Assembly: GCA_907163375.1 (NCBI GenBank)
Contig: CAJQUW010003017.1
Span: forward strand, 186,001-250,000
DNA from: Prostheceraeus crozeri
Taxonomy: Eukaryota > Platyhelminthes > Polycladida > Euryleptidae
Reading direction: 5' to 3'
DNA length: 64,000 nucleotides
Both the position numbers and the translations under genes were made by a program. Within the stretch, counting starts at the first letter, position 1, and each line of letters opens with the position of its first letter. Under the pieces are notes generated by a model. That model ran no database searches, was not told where the DNA came from, and worked only from the letters and a program-made list of their open reading frames with translations. This document shows positions 31,162 through 40,690 of this stretch, piece after piece.

Positions 31162-32445
31162 CTAAAAATCAGTTCGTTGTAATTCATTTTGATAAAAACG
31201 GCCTCTGATATCCTCATTATCTAAATCTTTGATTTCGTAAGTAAACGGATAAGTTTGATTTATTTTACAAATTTCAAATATTTCTTTAGTCCAGTATCCG
31301 ACGAAGCCTTTTTCAAATATATTCTTATATTTAAATATTCTAACTCTATCTCCAATTTTAAATTTCGGCTTAAGTTTCTGCAAATTCGGATTACTCTCAT
31401 TCAAATTATTATTCTCGAATATTTTCTTTCGTATCAAATCAGGGTCGTCAGAAGCATTCTTTGGAGTTTCTTCAATACCAGAATGAACTTTATTATTGTA
31501 CTCTTCTACAATTCCTGGTAATATCTTCAACCATTTCTGATTTCTTTGCTCAGTAAATTTCTTGAATAATTTATTTTTTAACGTCCGATTGAATCTTTCT
31601 ATCACTACAGCTTTTCCAGCGTTTTCACTTGAATAAACAGTTTCAAATAGTGGCTGAACGTTTCGGTTATAAAATTCCGACCCTTTATCAACAAACAATT
31701 TCCTTGGCTTTCTATTACTTTCTTTAAAGATTTCTTCAAACGCATATTTAACTGATAGACCACTTTTATTTTTTAAAGGCTTTACCCAAGCGTATCGTGT
31801 ATATAAATCTATAACGGTCAATGCGTATTTGTAGTCCCTTTCATTCGGCATATGAATAAGATCTGCACTCCAAATATCATCTTTATTAAATACTTTTACT
31901 TTCAATAAATATTTAGGCCTTCTGTATTCCCTATGAATTTCAGACGCGTAGGTTCGAGCGCTGCTCTCAGAGTTATTAGTTTCATTTAAACCCTGTCCGA
32001 ATAATATTTTAGCTTGTAAAGCTTTCTTAACAAACATTCTTTCAATTTTTTCTCTAAATGTTGGATTTTGAATACTATCTAATTCTTGAATCATCTTCTT
32101 ATCAGCTGCATGTCGAGAACTTAGATCATGATTTCGATAAGCTAAATCATGCCTGTAAGCTGCGGCATCTACTCTATTTATTGGTTCTTCACCTGGTTTC
32201 GGATTATTATTCTCATCTAGTCTTATATCTAATCGAGTTCCTGGACCGGTATATGAATGACCAGGAAGATGTTTTTCTTTCGAATATTTACTCCAAATAA
32301 ATCCAGGAAAGTTTTCTAATGTTTTTTGTATGTCACCTCCAATATGCTGACAATTTGAGTTTTCATTTTTGTTTAATAGATAATTCAATAAATCTAAATT
32401 AGAAATTTTTAATTTAATTAAATTTTCGGAATTTGTAGAATTCAT
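31162..32445 (-). CDS. phospholipase A2-like domain fused to Polinton integrase
   Basis: About 427 residues from the ATG giving MNSTNSEN. Residues 40-150: LPGHSYTGPGTRLDIRLD, then INRVDAAAYRHDLAYRNH and RHAADKKMIQEL. This is the parvovirus VP1-type PLA2 layout, with a calcium loop Y-x-G-P-G and catalytic HD in AAYRHDLAY. Residues 190-425 form an rve integrase: DIWSADLIHM (Asp), LFVDKGSEFY (Asp), VVIERFNRTLK (Glu), then an SH3-like part (KIGDRVRIFKYKNIFEKGF). There is no chromodomain. Viral PLA2 domains help virions leave endosomes. A hairpin sits in the joint between the two domains (31956-31966). The frame looks whole. The protein may be cleaved by the element protease into two products. Confidence 0.8.
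   Translation of the reverse strand: MNSTNSENLIKLKISNLDLLNYLLNKNENSNCQHIGGDIQKTLENFPGFIWSKYSKEKHLPGHSYTGPGTRLDIRLDENNNPKPGEEPINRVDAAAYRHDLAYRNHDLSSRHAADKKMIQELDSIQNPTFREKIERMFVKKALQAKILFGQGLNETNNSESSARTYASEIHREYRRPKYLLKVKVFNKDDIWSADLIHMPNERDYKYALTVIDLYTRYAWVKPLKNKSGLSVKYAFEEIFKESNRKPRKLFVDKGSEFYNRNVQPLFETVYSSENAGKAVVIERFNRTLKNKLFKKFTEQRNQKWLKILPGIVEEYNNKVHSGIEETPKNASDDPDLIRKKIFENNNLNESNPNLQKLKPKFKIGDRVRIFKYKNIFEKGFVGYWTKEIFEICKINQTYPFTYEIKDLDNEDIRGRFYQNELQRTDF
31956..31966. repeat. hairpin at the PLA2-integrase junction
   Basis: GAGC-GCT-GCTC in frame, in the stretch encoding SESSARTYASE between the two domains. Confidence 0.7.
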
Positions 32446-32477
32446 TTTAAAAGATAAAATAAATGTTTTACCTAATC

Positions 32478-32548
32478 GGACCAAAGGTCCTGAGGCTTTA
32501 GCCGATAGAACTTTGTTCAGAGGCTTTAGCCGATCGGACTAAAGGTCC
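32478..32548. repeat. cluster of five hairpins between integrase and core-like genes
   Basis: GGACC-AAA-GGTCC (32478-32490), GGC-TTTA-GCC (32494-32503), GAAC-TTT-GTTC (32508-32518), GGC-TTTA-GCC (32522-32531) and GGACT-AAA-GGTCC (32536-32548, one G-T pair). Two different stem types alternate, giving a double-hairpin unit that is repeated. Confidence 0.85.
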
Positions 32549-32556
32549 TGAGGTTA

Positions 32557-33034
32557 TTACCGAACCATACTAGGACTTAGATATATTCCAGAACCATCTT
32601 TAGTTTCTTTAATTTCAATTAAATCATCAACATTGTGGAGAATATTTTTAAGAACTCGTTTTCCTTCATCAACTAATTTTAATTTACTAATAAAATTATC
32701 TACTACTCCTTCACCCCTAGCAACTTTCTCTAACTCTCTATTATGACGTTTTTGTTCTTCTAATGCTGCCGTCTCTGATTTATTTTTATTTACTGCTTGG
32801 ACAATACCAGCTGTCCCACCTGCAACACTTCCTGCTGCTGCTATGCCTCCTATTATTAGTGGAATTAATGGGAGAATCCCGCCATTCTTCTTGTAATTGA
32901 ATATTCTCGATCATTGGTCTACTTATGTAATACTTTTTTTTGTTAATCGTAATAGTTTTAGGGGTATTTTTGTCAACAATATTACGTAATTTTAATTCAA
33001 CAGTTTTATTATTATTACTTTTCGCTTGCGACAT
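32557..33034 (-). pseudogene. pX-like core protein region of element 2
   Basis: The N-terminal part starts MSQAKSNNNKTVELKL with KTITINKKKYYIS. It leads to a glycine-rich hydrophobic helix (GGILPLIPLIIGGIAAAG, then SVAGGTAGIVQAVN) and a charged tail ending in SGIYLSPSM. The GG(I/F)LP-type hydrophobic helix is the feature shared with pX-like virion proteins of adintoviruses and with the element 1 protein at 985-1341. The region is broken. It lies between integrase and major capsid. Confidence 0.55.
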
Positions 33035-33161
33035 TTTTAATAAAAAAATTTTAAATTAGGAATTTTTAATCTATTCTAGTTATGAAAAAATTTTTAAGTT
33101 AAGAATTTTTAAGTTAACAAAAATTTTAATCTATTCTAGTTATGAAAAAAATTAATTAATC

Positions 33162-33215
33162 GACGAAGTCTTGGGCTTTAGCCGATCGGACCAAAGGTCC
33201 TCAGGTTACTAACCT
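33162..33215. repeat. hairpin cluster at the major capsid stop codon
   Basis: GAC-GAA-GTC (33162-33170), GGC-TTTA-GCC (33174-33183), GGACC-AAA-GGTCC (33188-33200) and AGGTT-ACT-AACCT (33203-33215). The last one overlaps the end of the minus-strand major capsid gene (33209). The middle pair is the same double-hairpin as at 32478-32548. Confidence 0.85.
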
Positions 33216-34543
33216 ATCCTAGTCATCTTTCCATTAAGAATTTCAATAGAATATTTTACATCTTCTAGCAATAAACCATAAGCCATCAATGAAGTTGTGG
33301 AATCTTTCTTTTCAATATTAATTGTTACATCACAACCAGTCTTGATAATATCTTCAGATTGTGCACTTAAATCGAAACAGAAAATTGGATATAAATGTCT
33401 CCAATCTCCAGGAGTTAATTGTGGTTCAACTCCAAATTCTATACAAAGATTTCGATAAGAATCATATCCTTCCATAAATTGATTATTGGTATCATCGAAT
33501 CTTAATGGATCAATTGGATAACGGGTTTGATTTAATGAAACTTGTAAACTTCGAATTGTATTAATATGGAAGAGATTGTTGTTCTTATCAAAACTTGGAG
33601 AATTATTTCTTTGAAATGTTGGTAATAAATATCTTGGAGTATTCGCAGTTCTAGTAAAATGCCAGTTAAATCTTTGTTCGGAAAAAGTTACTGAACTAGC
33701 AGTACGCTTTAGAAAATTTACTGGAATTGGTTTGTTAGTATTTAATCTTTTTGCAATAGTTGTTTCAATCTCTAAACTAGGAGTAATGTGCTTAATCCAC
33801 CATTCAAGTCTATCAATTTTTAAATATGCTTTTTTTCCAGTCTTACCAAAAAAGATTAATTCATTATTTGCTGTACGATGAATTATTAATTTAAATTTTA
33901 ATTGATATGATATTTTGTCATAATCTAAATATCCGAATAATGGAGACAATGACCAATTTACTGTCTGTTTACTTTTCTTGTTAAATTCACGTCTTTCTTT
34001 ATATGCACTATTGTTTGTTTTATTTAAATGTTTTGCAATATTTTCTACATCATTCGCAATTCCTGCTGCATCTGTTCCAGCGTGAGTTAAATCATCAACA
34101 ATTAAACCATCATTAGTATCAGGAAACCAACCTTCGATTTCATACTTTTTATTATTTTCACCAATTGTTATAAATCTAAGCATTGTATCAATTACACCTG
34201 GAGAATCACTTATTGTTTCTATATTTTGAGTTGCAACATCTAAACGCATTTGTGTAAATAATCTTGGAAAAAAATTATTCTCTAGTGCAATATTATCAGT
34301 ATCTGGTAATGGTGTTGTAAAATTAGCATCACTATATAAAGGATATTCACAGTGTAAAAACGAATCAAGTAAATATAAATAACTCTGCTGATTATCAACT
34401 TCAAAAATTAAATCACCTCCAGTATTTACTCTACTGGAAGATCCGGGATTCATAGCAATTCTTATATAGTCATTCTTTTTTTGATTGCAACTGACGAACG
34501 GAGGATCGTCTAATCTAAATTTATTTTCGATAAGCGAAGACAT
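33209..34543 (-). CDS. major capsid protein of element 2 (hexon-like)
   Basis: 444 residues, an uninterrupted frame starting MSSLIENKFRLDDPPF. Capsid-family features: VNTGGDLIFEVDNQQSYLYL in the first jelly roll, then LERLEWW-like KIDRLEWWIKHI and INTIRSLQVSLNQTRYPIDP. The conserved end is GDWRHLYPIFCFDLSAQ, followed by DVTINIEKK. The protein forms the capsid shell. It is strongly diverged from the element 1 capsid protein, in keeping with separate Polinton lineages. The stop lies within a hairpin. The gene looks whole. Confidence 0.85.
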   Translation of the reverse strand: MSSLIENKFRLDDPPFVSCNQKKNDYIRIAMNPGSSSRVNTGGDLIFEVDNQQSYLYLLDSFLHCEYPLYSDANFTTPLPDTDNIALENNFFPRLFTQMRLDVATQNIETISDSPGVIDTMLRFITIGENNKKYEIEGWFPDTNDGLIVDDLTHAGTDAAGIANDVENIAKHLNKTNNSAYKERREFNKKSKQTVNWSLSPLFGYLDYDKISYQLKFKLIIHRTANNELIFFGKTGKKAYLKIDRLEWWIKHITPSLEIETTIAKRLNTNKPIPVNFLKRTASSVTFSEQRFNWHFTRTANTPRYLLPTFQRNNSPSFDKNNNLFHINTIRSLQVSLNQTRYPIDPLRFDDTNNQFMEGYDSYRNLCIEFGVEPQLTPGDWRHLYPIFCFDLSAQSEDIIKTGCDVTINIEKKDSTTSLMAYGLLLEDVKYSIEILNGKMTRIG

Positions 34544-34640
34544 TTTTATAAAAAATAATTTGACTTTTTGTTTTTCTCAAACACAGAAAAAATTCTGCTA
34601 AAAAAATTTTACTAAAAAAATTTTACTAAAAAACATAATT

Positions 34641-35177
34641 TTAGAATTTTGCTAGACCAGCTCCGCTACAGCTTTGCTGGTTAGACCGAAGGTTGCTACT
34701 CACGCCATTACCTCTTATTTCTTCAATTGTTTTTTCATTATTTTTATTTTCATTATGTTTACTATCAGAATCCACAGCTATGTTAGCAATTTTGTTCTTT
34801 GTTTCATCTGAAAGTTTTTTTAATTTTTTTAGTTCTTCGGAATCATTCCTAAGTTTACGAATAGCTTCTAGTTGTTTTAATTCGTTTTGAGACTTGACAG
34901 CATTTGATATTGCACTAGCTGTACTACCTATAGCAGCTGCTCCTTTTGCAGCAGATGTAATCAAATCTTTATTATTTTTAATTAAGTTAACGATACTTCC
35001 AATACCAGAGAAGATCATATCTCCTTCCGTGTGAACGGCACCTGCGGTGCCTAGGAACTTTTCTGTTCCGACTGTTTCTCTATTATCATAATGATAAACA
35101 GGATTCATACGTGGTTCATGAGCAATTTTTTGATTTGAAGCAAAATGTTTAAGATTGTGTTTATAAATTATAGGCAT
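34641..35177 (-). CDS. protein VI-like minor virion protein of element 2
   Basis: 178 residues starting MPIIYKHNLKHFASNQ. A hydrophobic helix, GIGSIVNLI, and a small-residue helix (SAAKGAAAIGSTASAISNAV) are followed by a charged helix (LKQLEAIRKLRNDSEELKKL). The position beside the capsid gene and the helical N-terminal half fit a membrane-active protein VI-like protein; sequence identity with the element 1 protein is weak. Hairpins lie inside the frame at 35037-35069 (encoding part of KFLGTAGAVHTEG) and at the C-terminal end. The gene looks whole. Confidence 0.5.
   Translation of the reverse strand: MPIIYKHNLKHFASNQKIAHEPRMNPVYHYDNRETVGTEKFLGTAGAVHTEGDMIFSGIGSIVNLIKNNKDLITSAAKGAAAIGSTASAISNAVKSQNELKQLEAIRKLRNDSEELKKLKKLSDETKNKIANIAVDSDSKHNENKNNEKTIEEIRGNGVSSNLRSNQQSCSGAGLAKF
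34659..34694. repeat. hairpins at the C-terminal end of the protein VI-like gene
   Basis: AGC-TCC-GCT (34659-34667), CAGC-TTT-GCTG (34669-34679) and an imperfect GACC-GAA-GGTT (34684-34694), all in frame and encoding the SNLRSNQQSCSGAGL tail. Confidence 0.7.
35037..35069. repeat. paired hairpins inside the protein VI-like gene
   Basis: GGCACC-TGC-GGTGCC (35037-35051) and GGAAC-TTTTCT-GTTCC (35054-35069), separated by two bases, in frame. Confidence 0.8.
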
Positions 35178-35221
35178 TTTTTAGGATTAAATTTGACTTT
35201 TGAGAAAAAATATTTACGATC

Positions 35222-35279
35222 GGCTAAAGCCTCGAGGAGCTTCGCTCCGATTGGTTAGTAACCTGAGGAGCTTCGCTCC
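35222..35279. repeat. hairpin cluster between protein VI-like and coiled-coil genes
   Basis: GGC-TAAA-GCC (35222-35231), GGAGC-TTC-GCTCC (35236-35248), GGTT-AGT-AACC (35253-35263) and again GGAGC-TTC-GCTCC (35267-35279). The two identical hairpins flank a third type. The cluster ends against the stop region of the coiled-coil gene. Confidence 0.85.
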
Positions 35280-35281
35280 GA

Positions 35282-36169
35282 TCAAGATTTACGTTTGTGA
35301 ATGGACAACAACTTCGAGATAACTTTATTAATTGACTGTTGCACTTTATCTATTGCGTCAAGCAGCGTGTGATGTACTTTAATTTCTTTTCTATTAACTT
35401 GCATTTTCTGCTGATTAATCTTCAATGCCGTTTTAAGAGCATTTAACTTAATTTTAAGAACATCTAATTGTCTTTTAACAGAATCTAACTGTTCTTTATT
35501 TTCTTTAGAGTTTTCTTGTAAATTTTTCTTTAATTCATTTTCTAAATTGATTTTAAGAGTTTTCATTTTATCAACTCTTTGATTAAGTGAGTTTACTTCA
35601 TTTATTATTCTATTCATCGTTTTCATTTGTTGAGTAATTTTAGAACTCAATTCATCAACACTTTTTTGGAATGTAGTTTGTAACTGCTTTAAATTTTTTT
35701 TAATTCTTTCAGGTAGTTTTTCTATTTCATCTTCTAATTGTTCTTTTAACATTTTTATCTGATGTTTATTTTTAATTACAGCAGATTTTAAATTTAAAGA
35801 AAGTAATCTTAAAATTTTTGATTGTTCAGAAATCTTTTTAAAAAATTTTGCTATATCTGCTTCTAGCTCTCTATCCTTTTTATCAAGTTTTAATAATTTT
35901 TCGTTTAATGATTTGTCATTAAGTTTAAGCAACTTCAATTCATTCATCAGTGGAACCAAAACATCGTTTATATATTTTTCTTTCAAATCATCGATTTGTG
36001 TATCAACATATTGTTTATTTGTTAACTCTGTATTTTGTTGCGGAAGAATAGAAAGATGCAATGGACCAGATAAAACGTCTCCAGTTTTCATGATATAATT
36101 TTCTATCTCTATTTCTAATTCACGATTATTCGGGATATATGCACCTCCACCAACATTTGGTAACATCAT
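35282..36169 (-). CDS. coiled-coil, fibre-like protein
   Basis: 295 residues, an uninterrupted frame. A glycine-rich start (MMLPNVGGGAYIPNNR) leads into YIMKTGDVLSGPLHLS, then TNKQYVDTQIDDLKEKY. The MxGxxxMxGxL-type segment followed by N(K/Q)-x-YVD is a known entry to trimeric tail fibres and fibre-like proteins. The remaining 230 residues are one long heptad-rich coiled coil (for example LNQRVDKMKTLKINLENEL). A fibre or spike anchored at the capsid vertex is a reasonable inference. It starts head to head with the next gene over a 106-base AT-rich promoter region. Confidence 0.55.
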   Translation of the reverse strand: MMLPNVGGGAYIPNNRELEIEIENYIMKTGDVLSGPLHLSILPQQNTELTNKQYVDTQIDDLKEKYINDVLVPLMNELKLLKLNDKSLNEKLLKLDKKDRELEADIAKFFKKISEQSKILRLLSLNLKSAVIKNKHQIKMLKEQLEDEIEKLPERIKKNLKQLQTTFQKSVDELSSKITQQMKTMNRIINEVNSLNQRVDKMKTLKINLENELKKNLQENSKENKEQLDSVKRQLDVLKIKLNALKTALKINQQKMQVNRKEIKVHHTLLDAIDKVQQSINKVISKLLSIHKRKS

Positions 36170-36275
36170 TTTTTAACAATAAAAAAGTAAAATTTTTTCT
36201 AATAAAAATAAAAAAATGGAAACCCCAAATTTATAAAAATTATATTCGTCCGCATCATCCTGTTCTTCTTATTCG

Positions 36276-37514
36276 ATGAGATCAACGGGATTTGAGAATA
36301 AATGTTTTGATAATAATAATAATAATAATCAATGTATAGATGTTAATCTTTTGTTTGAATTACAAGCCGAAATATTTAGAGAACAGACTAAAGGTTTACC
36401 TTCTATAGAAACTAATTATTGTTTATTTCCAGGTGATCCATTTATTAAATTTATGGAGATTGTAAGTAAATATAATGATGTAGCTTATGTTGAATTAAAT
36501 AAAGAAAATATGGTAATTATTGGTCATAACAATGTGTATGGTTTTATTAGGGCAGTGTTACCAATTAGTAATACTGATTGGATAGAAAATAAAATTATTA
36601 ATTATATCAATATTAAAGAATTAGTTAAAAAATTAAAATCTTTTTCCAAAGAAAAAATAAGATTATTTGTTGATGAACAAAATCAATATAACATTCACAT
36701 AGAGAGTAAAAAACATAATGAAGAATTATTATGTCAAGTTTATTATAGAGACACTATTTATAAAAAAGAAACATCAGAAATGCCGCAAAGGTATGATGAT
36801 GATACGTATATAGGATTATATTCCAACTTAAATATTAATTTATTAAAATCTTATATAAATGGTTTAGCTCAACAAGAGAAAATTTATATGTGGACAACAC
36901 CTTATACTATTAACAATGACCATAATCATAATCATAATAAACGAACTGAAGGTTCTAGGGCTTTGCCGGATCTTAAAGAATCTTATGATAATAATGATAA
37001 TAATATAGATGATAATAATATAGATGATGATAATATAGATGATGATTCAGAAACATCTGAAAATGGTGTAAATGGTAAAAAAGATTATAAAAAGATTAGT
37101 AATTATAAAAACTTATCTAAATTTCATTTTCTTACAATTGAAAATAATAATGATGGTATAGTTGAAGATACTGTTAGACAACTATGTGTCGGGTCTACAA
37201 AATTTAAATTAGGATTTACATCTAATCAATTTAAAATTTTATCATCTTTAATAAAAACTAAAAGTGATTCAGATTATAGTGGTGTTATTAAATTTTCCAA
37301 AAGAGAACAAAGACCAATATTTTTCTCTATTATATTATTATCAGATAAGAAATGTAATTTAGAATTAGATATTCCTATCAGGGAATGGTATCCAATCCCA
37401 AAAAGTGTAATTTATGATGATGATGAAGAATCAATTTATGATGATGAAGAATCAATAGTTAGTGAAAATAAATTTAAATTATCTTTTGATAAAACATTAT
37501 ATGATGAAACTTAA
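36276..37514 (+). CDS. possible sliding-clamp-like protein with acidic insert
   Basis: 412 residues, uninterrupted. About residues 55-160 alternate strands and helices in a PCNA-like way (FMEIVSKYNDVAYVELNKEN, MVIIGHNNVYGFIRAVLP, INIKELVKKLKSF, KIRLFVDEQNQYNIHIES). About residues 290-375 repeat the layout (FKLGFTSNQFKILSSLI, SGVIKFSKREQRPIFFSIIL). Two halves separated by an acidic Asn/Asp repeat (NNIDDNNIDDDNIDDDSE) would suit a two-domain clamp; it lies directly upstream of PolB. This rests on secondary-structure pattern only. Hairpins lie in the insert (36943-36967). If not a clamp, it is an unassigned replication-region protein. Confidence 0.35.
   Translation: MRSTGFENKCFDNNNNNNQCIDVNLLFELQAEIFREQTKGLPSIETNYCLFPGDPFIKFMEIVSKYNDVAYVELNKENMVIIGHNNVYGFIRAVLPISNTDWIENKIINYINIKELVKKLKSFSKEKIRLFVDEQNQYNIHIESKKHNEELLCQVYYRDTIYKKETSEMPQRYDDDTYIGLYSNLNINLLKSYINGLAQQEKIYMWTTPYTINNDHNHNHNKRTEGSRALPDLKESYDNNDNNIDDNNIDDDNIDDDSETSENGVNGKKDYKKISNYKNLSKFHFLTIENNNDGIVEDTVRQLCVGSTKFKLGFTSNQFKILSSLIKTKSDSDYSGVIKFSKREQRPIFFSIILLSDKKCNLELDIPIREWYPIPKSVIYDDDEESIYDDEESIVSENKFKLSFDKTLYDET
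36943..36967. repeat. paired hairpins in the acidic insert
   Basis: GAAC-TGAAG-GTTC (36943-36955) and GGC-TTT-GCC (36959-36967), in frame, encoding RTEGSRALPDL. A near-identical peptide (TESSRASPDS) occurs at the PolB hairpins near 39577. Confidence 0.75.
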
Positions 37515-39576
37515 TATGATAAAACTTAATATGATAAAACTTAATGTGATTAAACTTAATATGATAAAGAAAAAAATAACTAAAGAACGTGTAATATATA
37601 ATAATATAAAATAACACTCAAGTCCTTGATATTAAAATGTTTATATCTAAAATTAAAACACAAATTTTTTCTTTAAAAATTAAAAAAATGGAAAATACCA
37701 AGTTTTATTGTAACTTAAGTAAAAAAAAGTTGCAAACAAAAAGAAGTTATCAATCTCATTTAAATAGTAAATTGCATTTACAAAATGTAGAACGAGTTGA
37801 TGAAGGAAATATATTAAAATTAAATAGTTATAAAAACTATCTAGAAACATTACCTACTGATATAAAAGTTAAAAAAATGTTTGATGATTATTCACATTCG
37901 GAATATAAAAAAGTTTTTAATAGTGAAGATAAGATCCTACCAGATGGAAGATATTTATTTAGCGATACTGATGAATTTGATGAAGCTGAACGAACCGATG
38001 AAGCGGTAACAGATATAAAATATTTATTTAATGAATCTGTTGAACATAATGAAACCGATGAAACTTTTTATAATGTATTAACAAACTTTTATAATATATT
38101 TAAGAAATCTTTCAAATGTTATATGAATGTAGAAGTACTTTATACAAAAAATGGACCTGATGGAATTCCTGAAGAAATAATACAAGGACATTTTACAAAT
38201 TCACAAGAAATTCATAATGTAAATGATATGCAACCCATATTTGAATCGATGATACTTAAATTAGAAAATTGCATAATTGAAGCCCAGTTACGTGAATCTG
38301 GTTGGAGATTTGTTAAAATACTATCTAAGAAAATAGTAATTGATAAATATAAAAATAATACTGGTGGTAATTATGTTCCTTTGCCTTTCAGTTCACCACA
38401 AATAATCAACATAAAAAATGAAGATGATTATTGTTTTCTGTGGAGTATTATAGCACATTTACATCCTGCAAAATATCACAAAGAAAGACTAAGTCATTAC
38501 AATAAAGAAGAATACATAAATGAATTTGATCTTTCTGATGGCTTAGATGAATTTCCATATGATTATAATAGGTTAAAAAAGTTTCATAAAAAGAATAAAA
38601 ATTTAATAGAAGTAAATGTTTTTGAATTAAATGTGAATTATGTTTCTATTGGTAAAATTACTCCACTTTACTCAGATTCAAAAAAAATTTATTTGAATAA
38701 TAAAAATTTATGTCAATCAGAAATAGTATATAATGATAGGGGAAATTACATGCATCATAATATTTTTTACCAAGGAAATATAATATGTACTGAAAAATTT
38801 GAAATTATAAAAACACTATCACCAATAATGATTAGTCATAATAATTATAAAGGACGTAATTATAATTATGATTATGATACCGATTATTTATCTTTATCTT
38901 TAGAATATCAACAAAAATTACAAAATTTAAATGAAATTTTACAAAAATGTAAAACAGATTATCAACAACAAACAAAAATATACAAGAATGTACAAGAATA
39001 TGGCCATAAATATCAAAATAAGATAGAAACGATTCAAAAATTAAATGAAGACAATAAAGAATTAAATAATGAAGAAAATGAAACCAATCAAAAAATAAAT
39101 GAATCTTTAAAAAAATGTCTACAACAATATAAAGAACAATATGATAAAGAATATAGTTATCAGTTACAAATATTAAATCAAAATTTTCATCGAAATACAT
39201 TTAATCTTACAAAAGAAATTGATGAAACACATGAAATATATCAAGATAAATTTGAAAAACTAGAACAGACAAAACAGCCAGCACAAGCGAATATATTATA
39301 TTATCAGGGTCATTTTATATTGTGTAAAGATGTTTCTATATTCACAAAAACTTCAGATAATGCCAATTTTCCTTGTCTCCAATGTATGACAAGTTTTAGA
39401 ACTAAAGAAGAAATGAATAGACATTTGGAGAATTGCCAACAAAATGAAGCAGTCAGAAACACATTTCCTAAAGATGATTATTTAGAATATAATAAATGGT
39501 ATTTTAAAAATAAAGTACCCTTTACTATTTATTGTGATTTCGAAGCATATAATGTTAATATAACACAAAATCAAAC

Positions 39577-39598
39577 GGAAAGTTCCAGGGCTTCACCC
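39577..39598. repeat. paired hairpins in PolB, near the exonuclease motif
   Basis: GGAA-AG-TTCC (39577-39586) and GGG-CTTCA-CCC (39588-39598), in frame, encoding TESSRASPDS in a linker just after the CDFEAYN motif. Confidence 0.7.
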
Positions 39599-40318
39599 GA
39601 TTCTGAAAATGATAATTCTGGAAAAAGTGCGCCTGAACAAAGCAAAGAAAAATATTTATTTGAACAAAAACCATTATGTTGGGGAATGTACATTCATTCA
39701 AATTATCCTGAATTATTTAAATCAGAATATTTTCAATACTATGGTGAAGATAGTTCAGAAATGTTTACAAAGAAAGTAGAAGAATTACAAAATTATTTTT
39801 CACAATTGCTTGAAACAAATATTCCAATGATGCCATTAACAGAAAAAGAAAAATTAAATTTTATTAATGAAACAAAATGTTATTACTGTGGAAAAGAATT
39901 TACAAAAAATTATAAAAATGGCAAAGGTAGATATCTTGATAAGGTAAAAGATCATGATCATCTAAATGGATTATATAGAGGTGCAGCACATAATTCTTGT
40001 AATCTTAATGCTAATAAATTTAAATATAACTTTGTTCCTCTATATTTCTATAATGGTTCTAAATATGATTTCCATCTAGTAATGAAAGATTTATTTTCAT
40101 CTGAAAAATTACAACAACAACAAATAAATGTACTATGTAAAACAGAAGAAGAATATTTTTCAATGCAATTAGGTTGTATTAGAATTTTAGATGCATTTAG
40201 ATTTTTTACTCCTTATTCATTAGATGTTATGGGAAAAACTTTGAAATCTGAACAATGTAAAATATTAAATAAATATAATTTAAAACCTTTAAAAGGAATA
40301 TTTCAGTATGAGTATATA

Positions 40319-40343
40319 GCCTGCGGCTCACAGTCGAAGACTG
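40319..40343. repeat. paired hairpins in PolB, middle
   Basis: GCC-TGC-GGC (40319-40327) and CAGTC-GAA-GACTG (40331-40343), three bases apart, in frame, encoding ACGSQSKTD. Confidence 0.8.
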
Positions 40344-40665
40344 ATATAACTGGAGATTTTAATTCTGTGAATAAAATTATGGAAGAAGAACAACTTCCTC
40401 CAATAAATAAATTTAAATCAACATTAAAACAATCACAATTATCTGACGAAGACTATGCAGAAGCTGAAAAGAATTGGAGAGAGTTAAATTGTAAAACAAT
40501 GTATGATTATACAATGAAATATCTTCAGATAGATGTATTAATACTAGCTGATCTTTTCGAAAACTTTCGTGACATGTGTTTAGAATATTACGGAATAGAT
40601 CCATGTTATTGTTATTCTACACAAGGTTCAACATGGCTAGCAGGATTAAAACATACTGGTGTTCA

Positions 40666-40690
40666 AGCCGATGGCTCTAGGACAAAGTCC
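40666..40690. repeat. paired hairpins in PolB, before motif A
   Basis: AGCC-GAT-GGCT (40666-40676) and GGAC-AAA-GTCC (40680-40690), three bases apart, in frame, encoding ADGSRTKS. Confidence 0.8.

Noticed and set aside
38832-39200. 122-codon minus-strand frame
   Set aside because: Antisense shadow of the AT-rich coiled-coil part of PolB.
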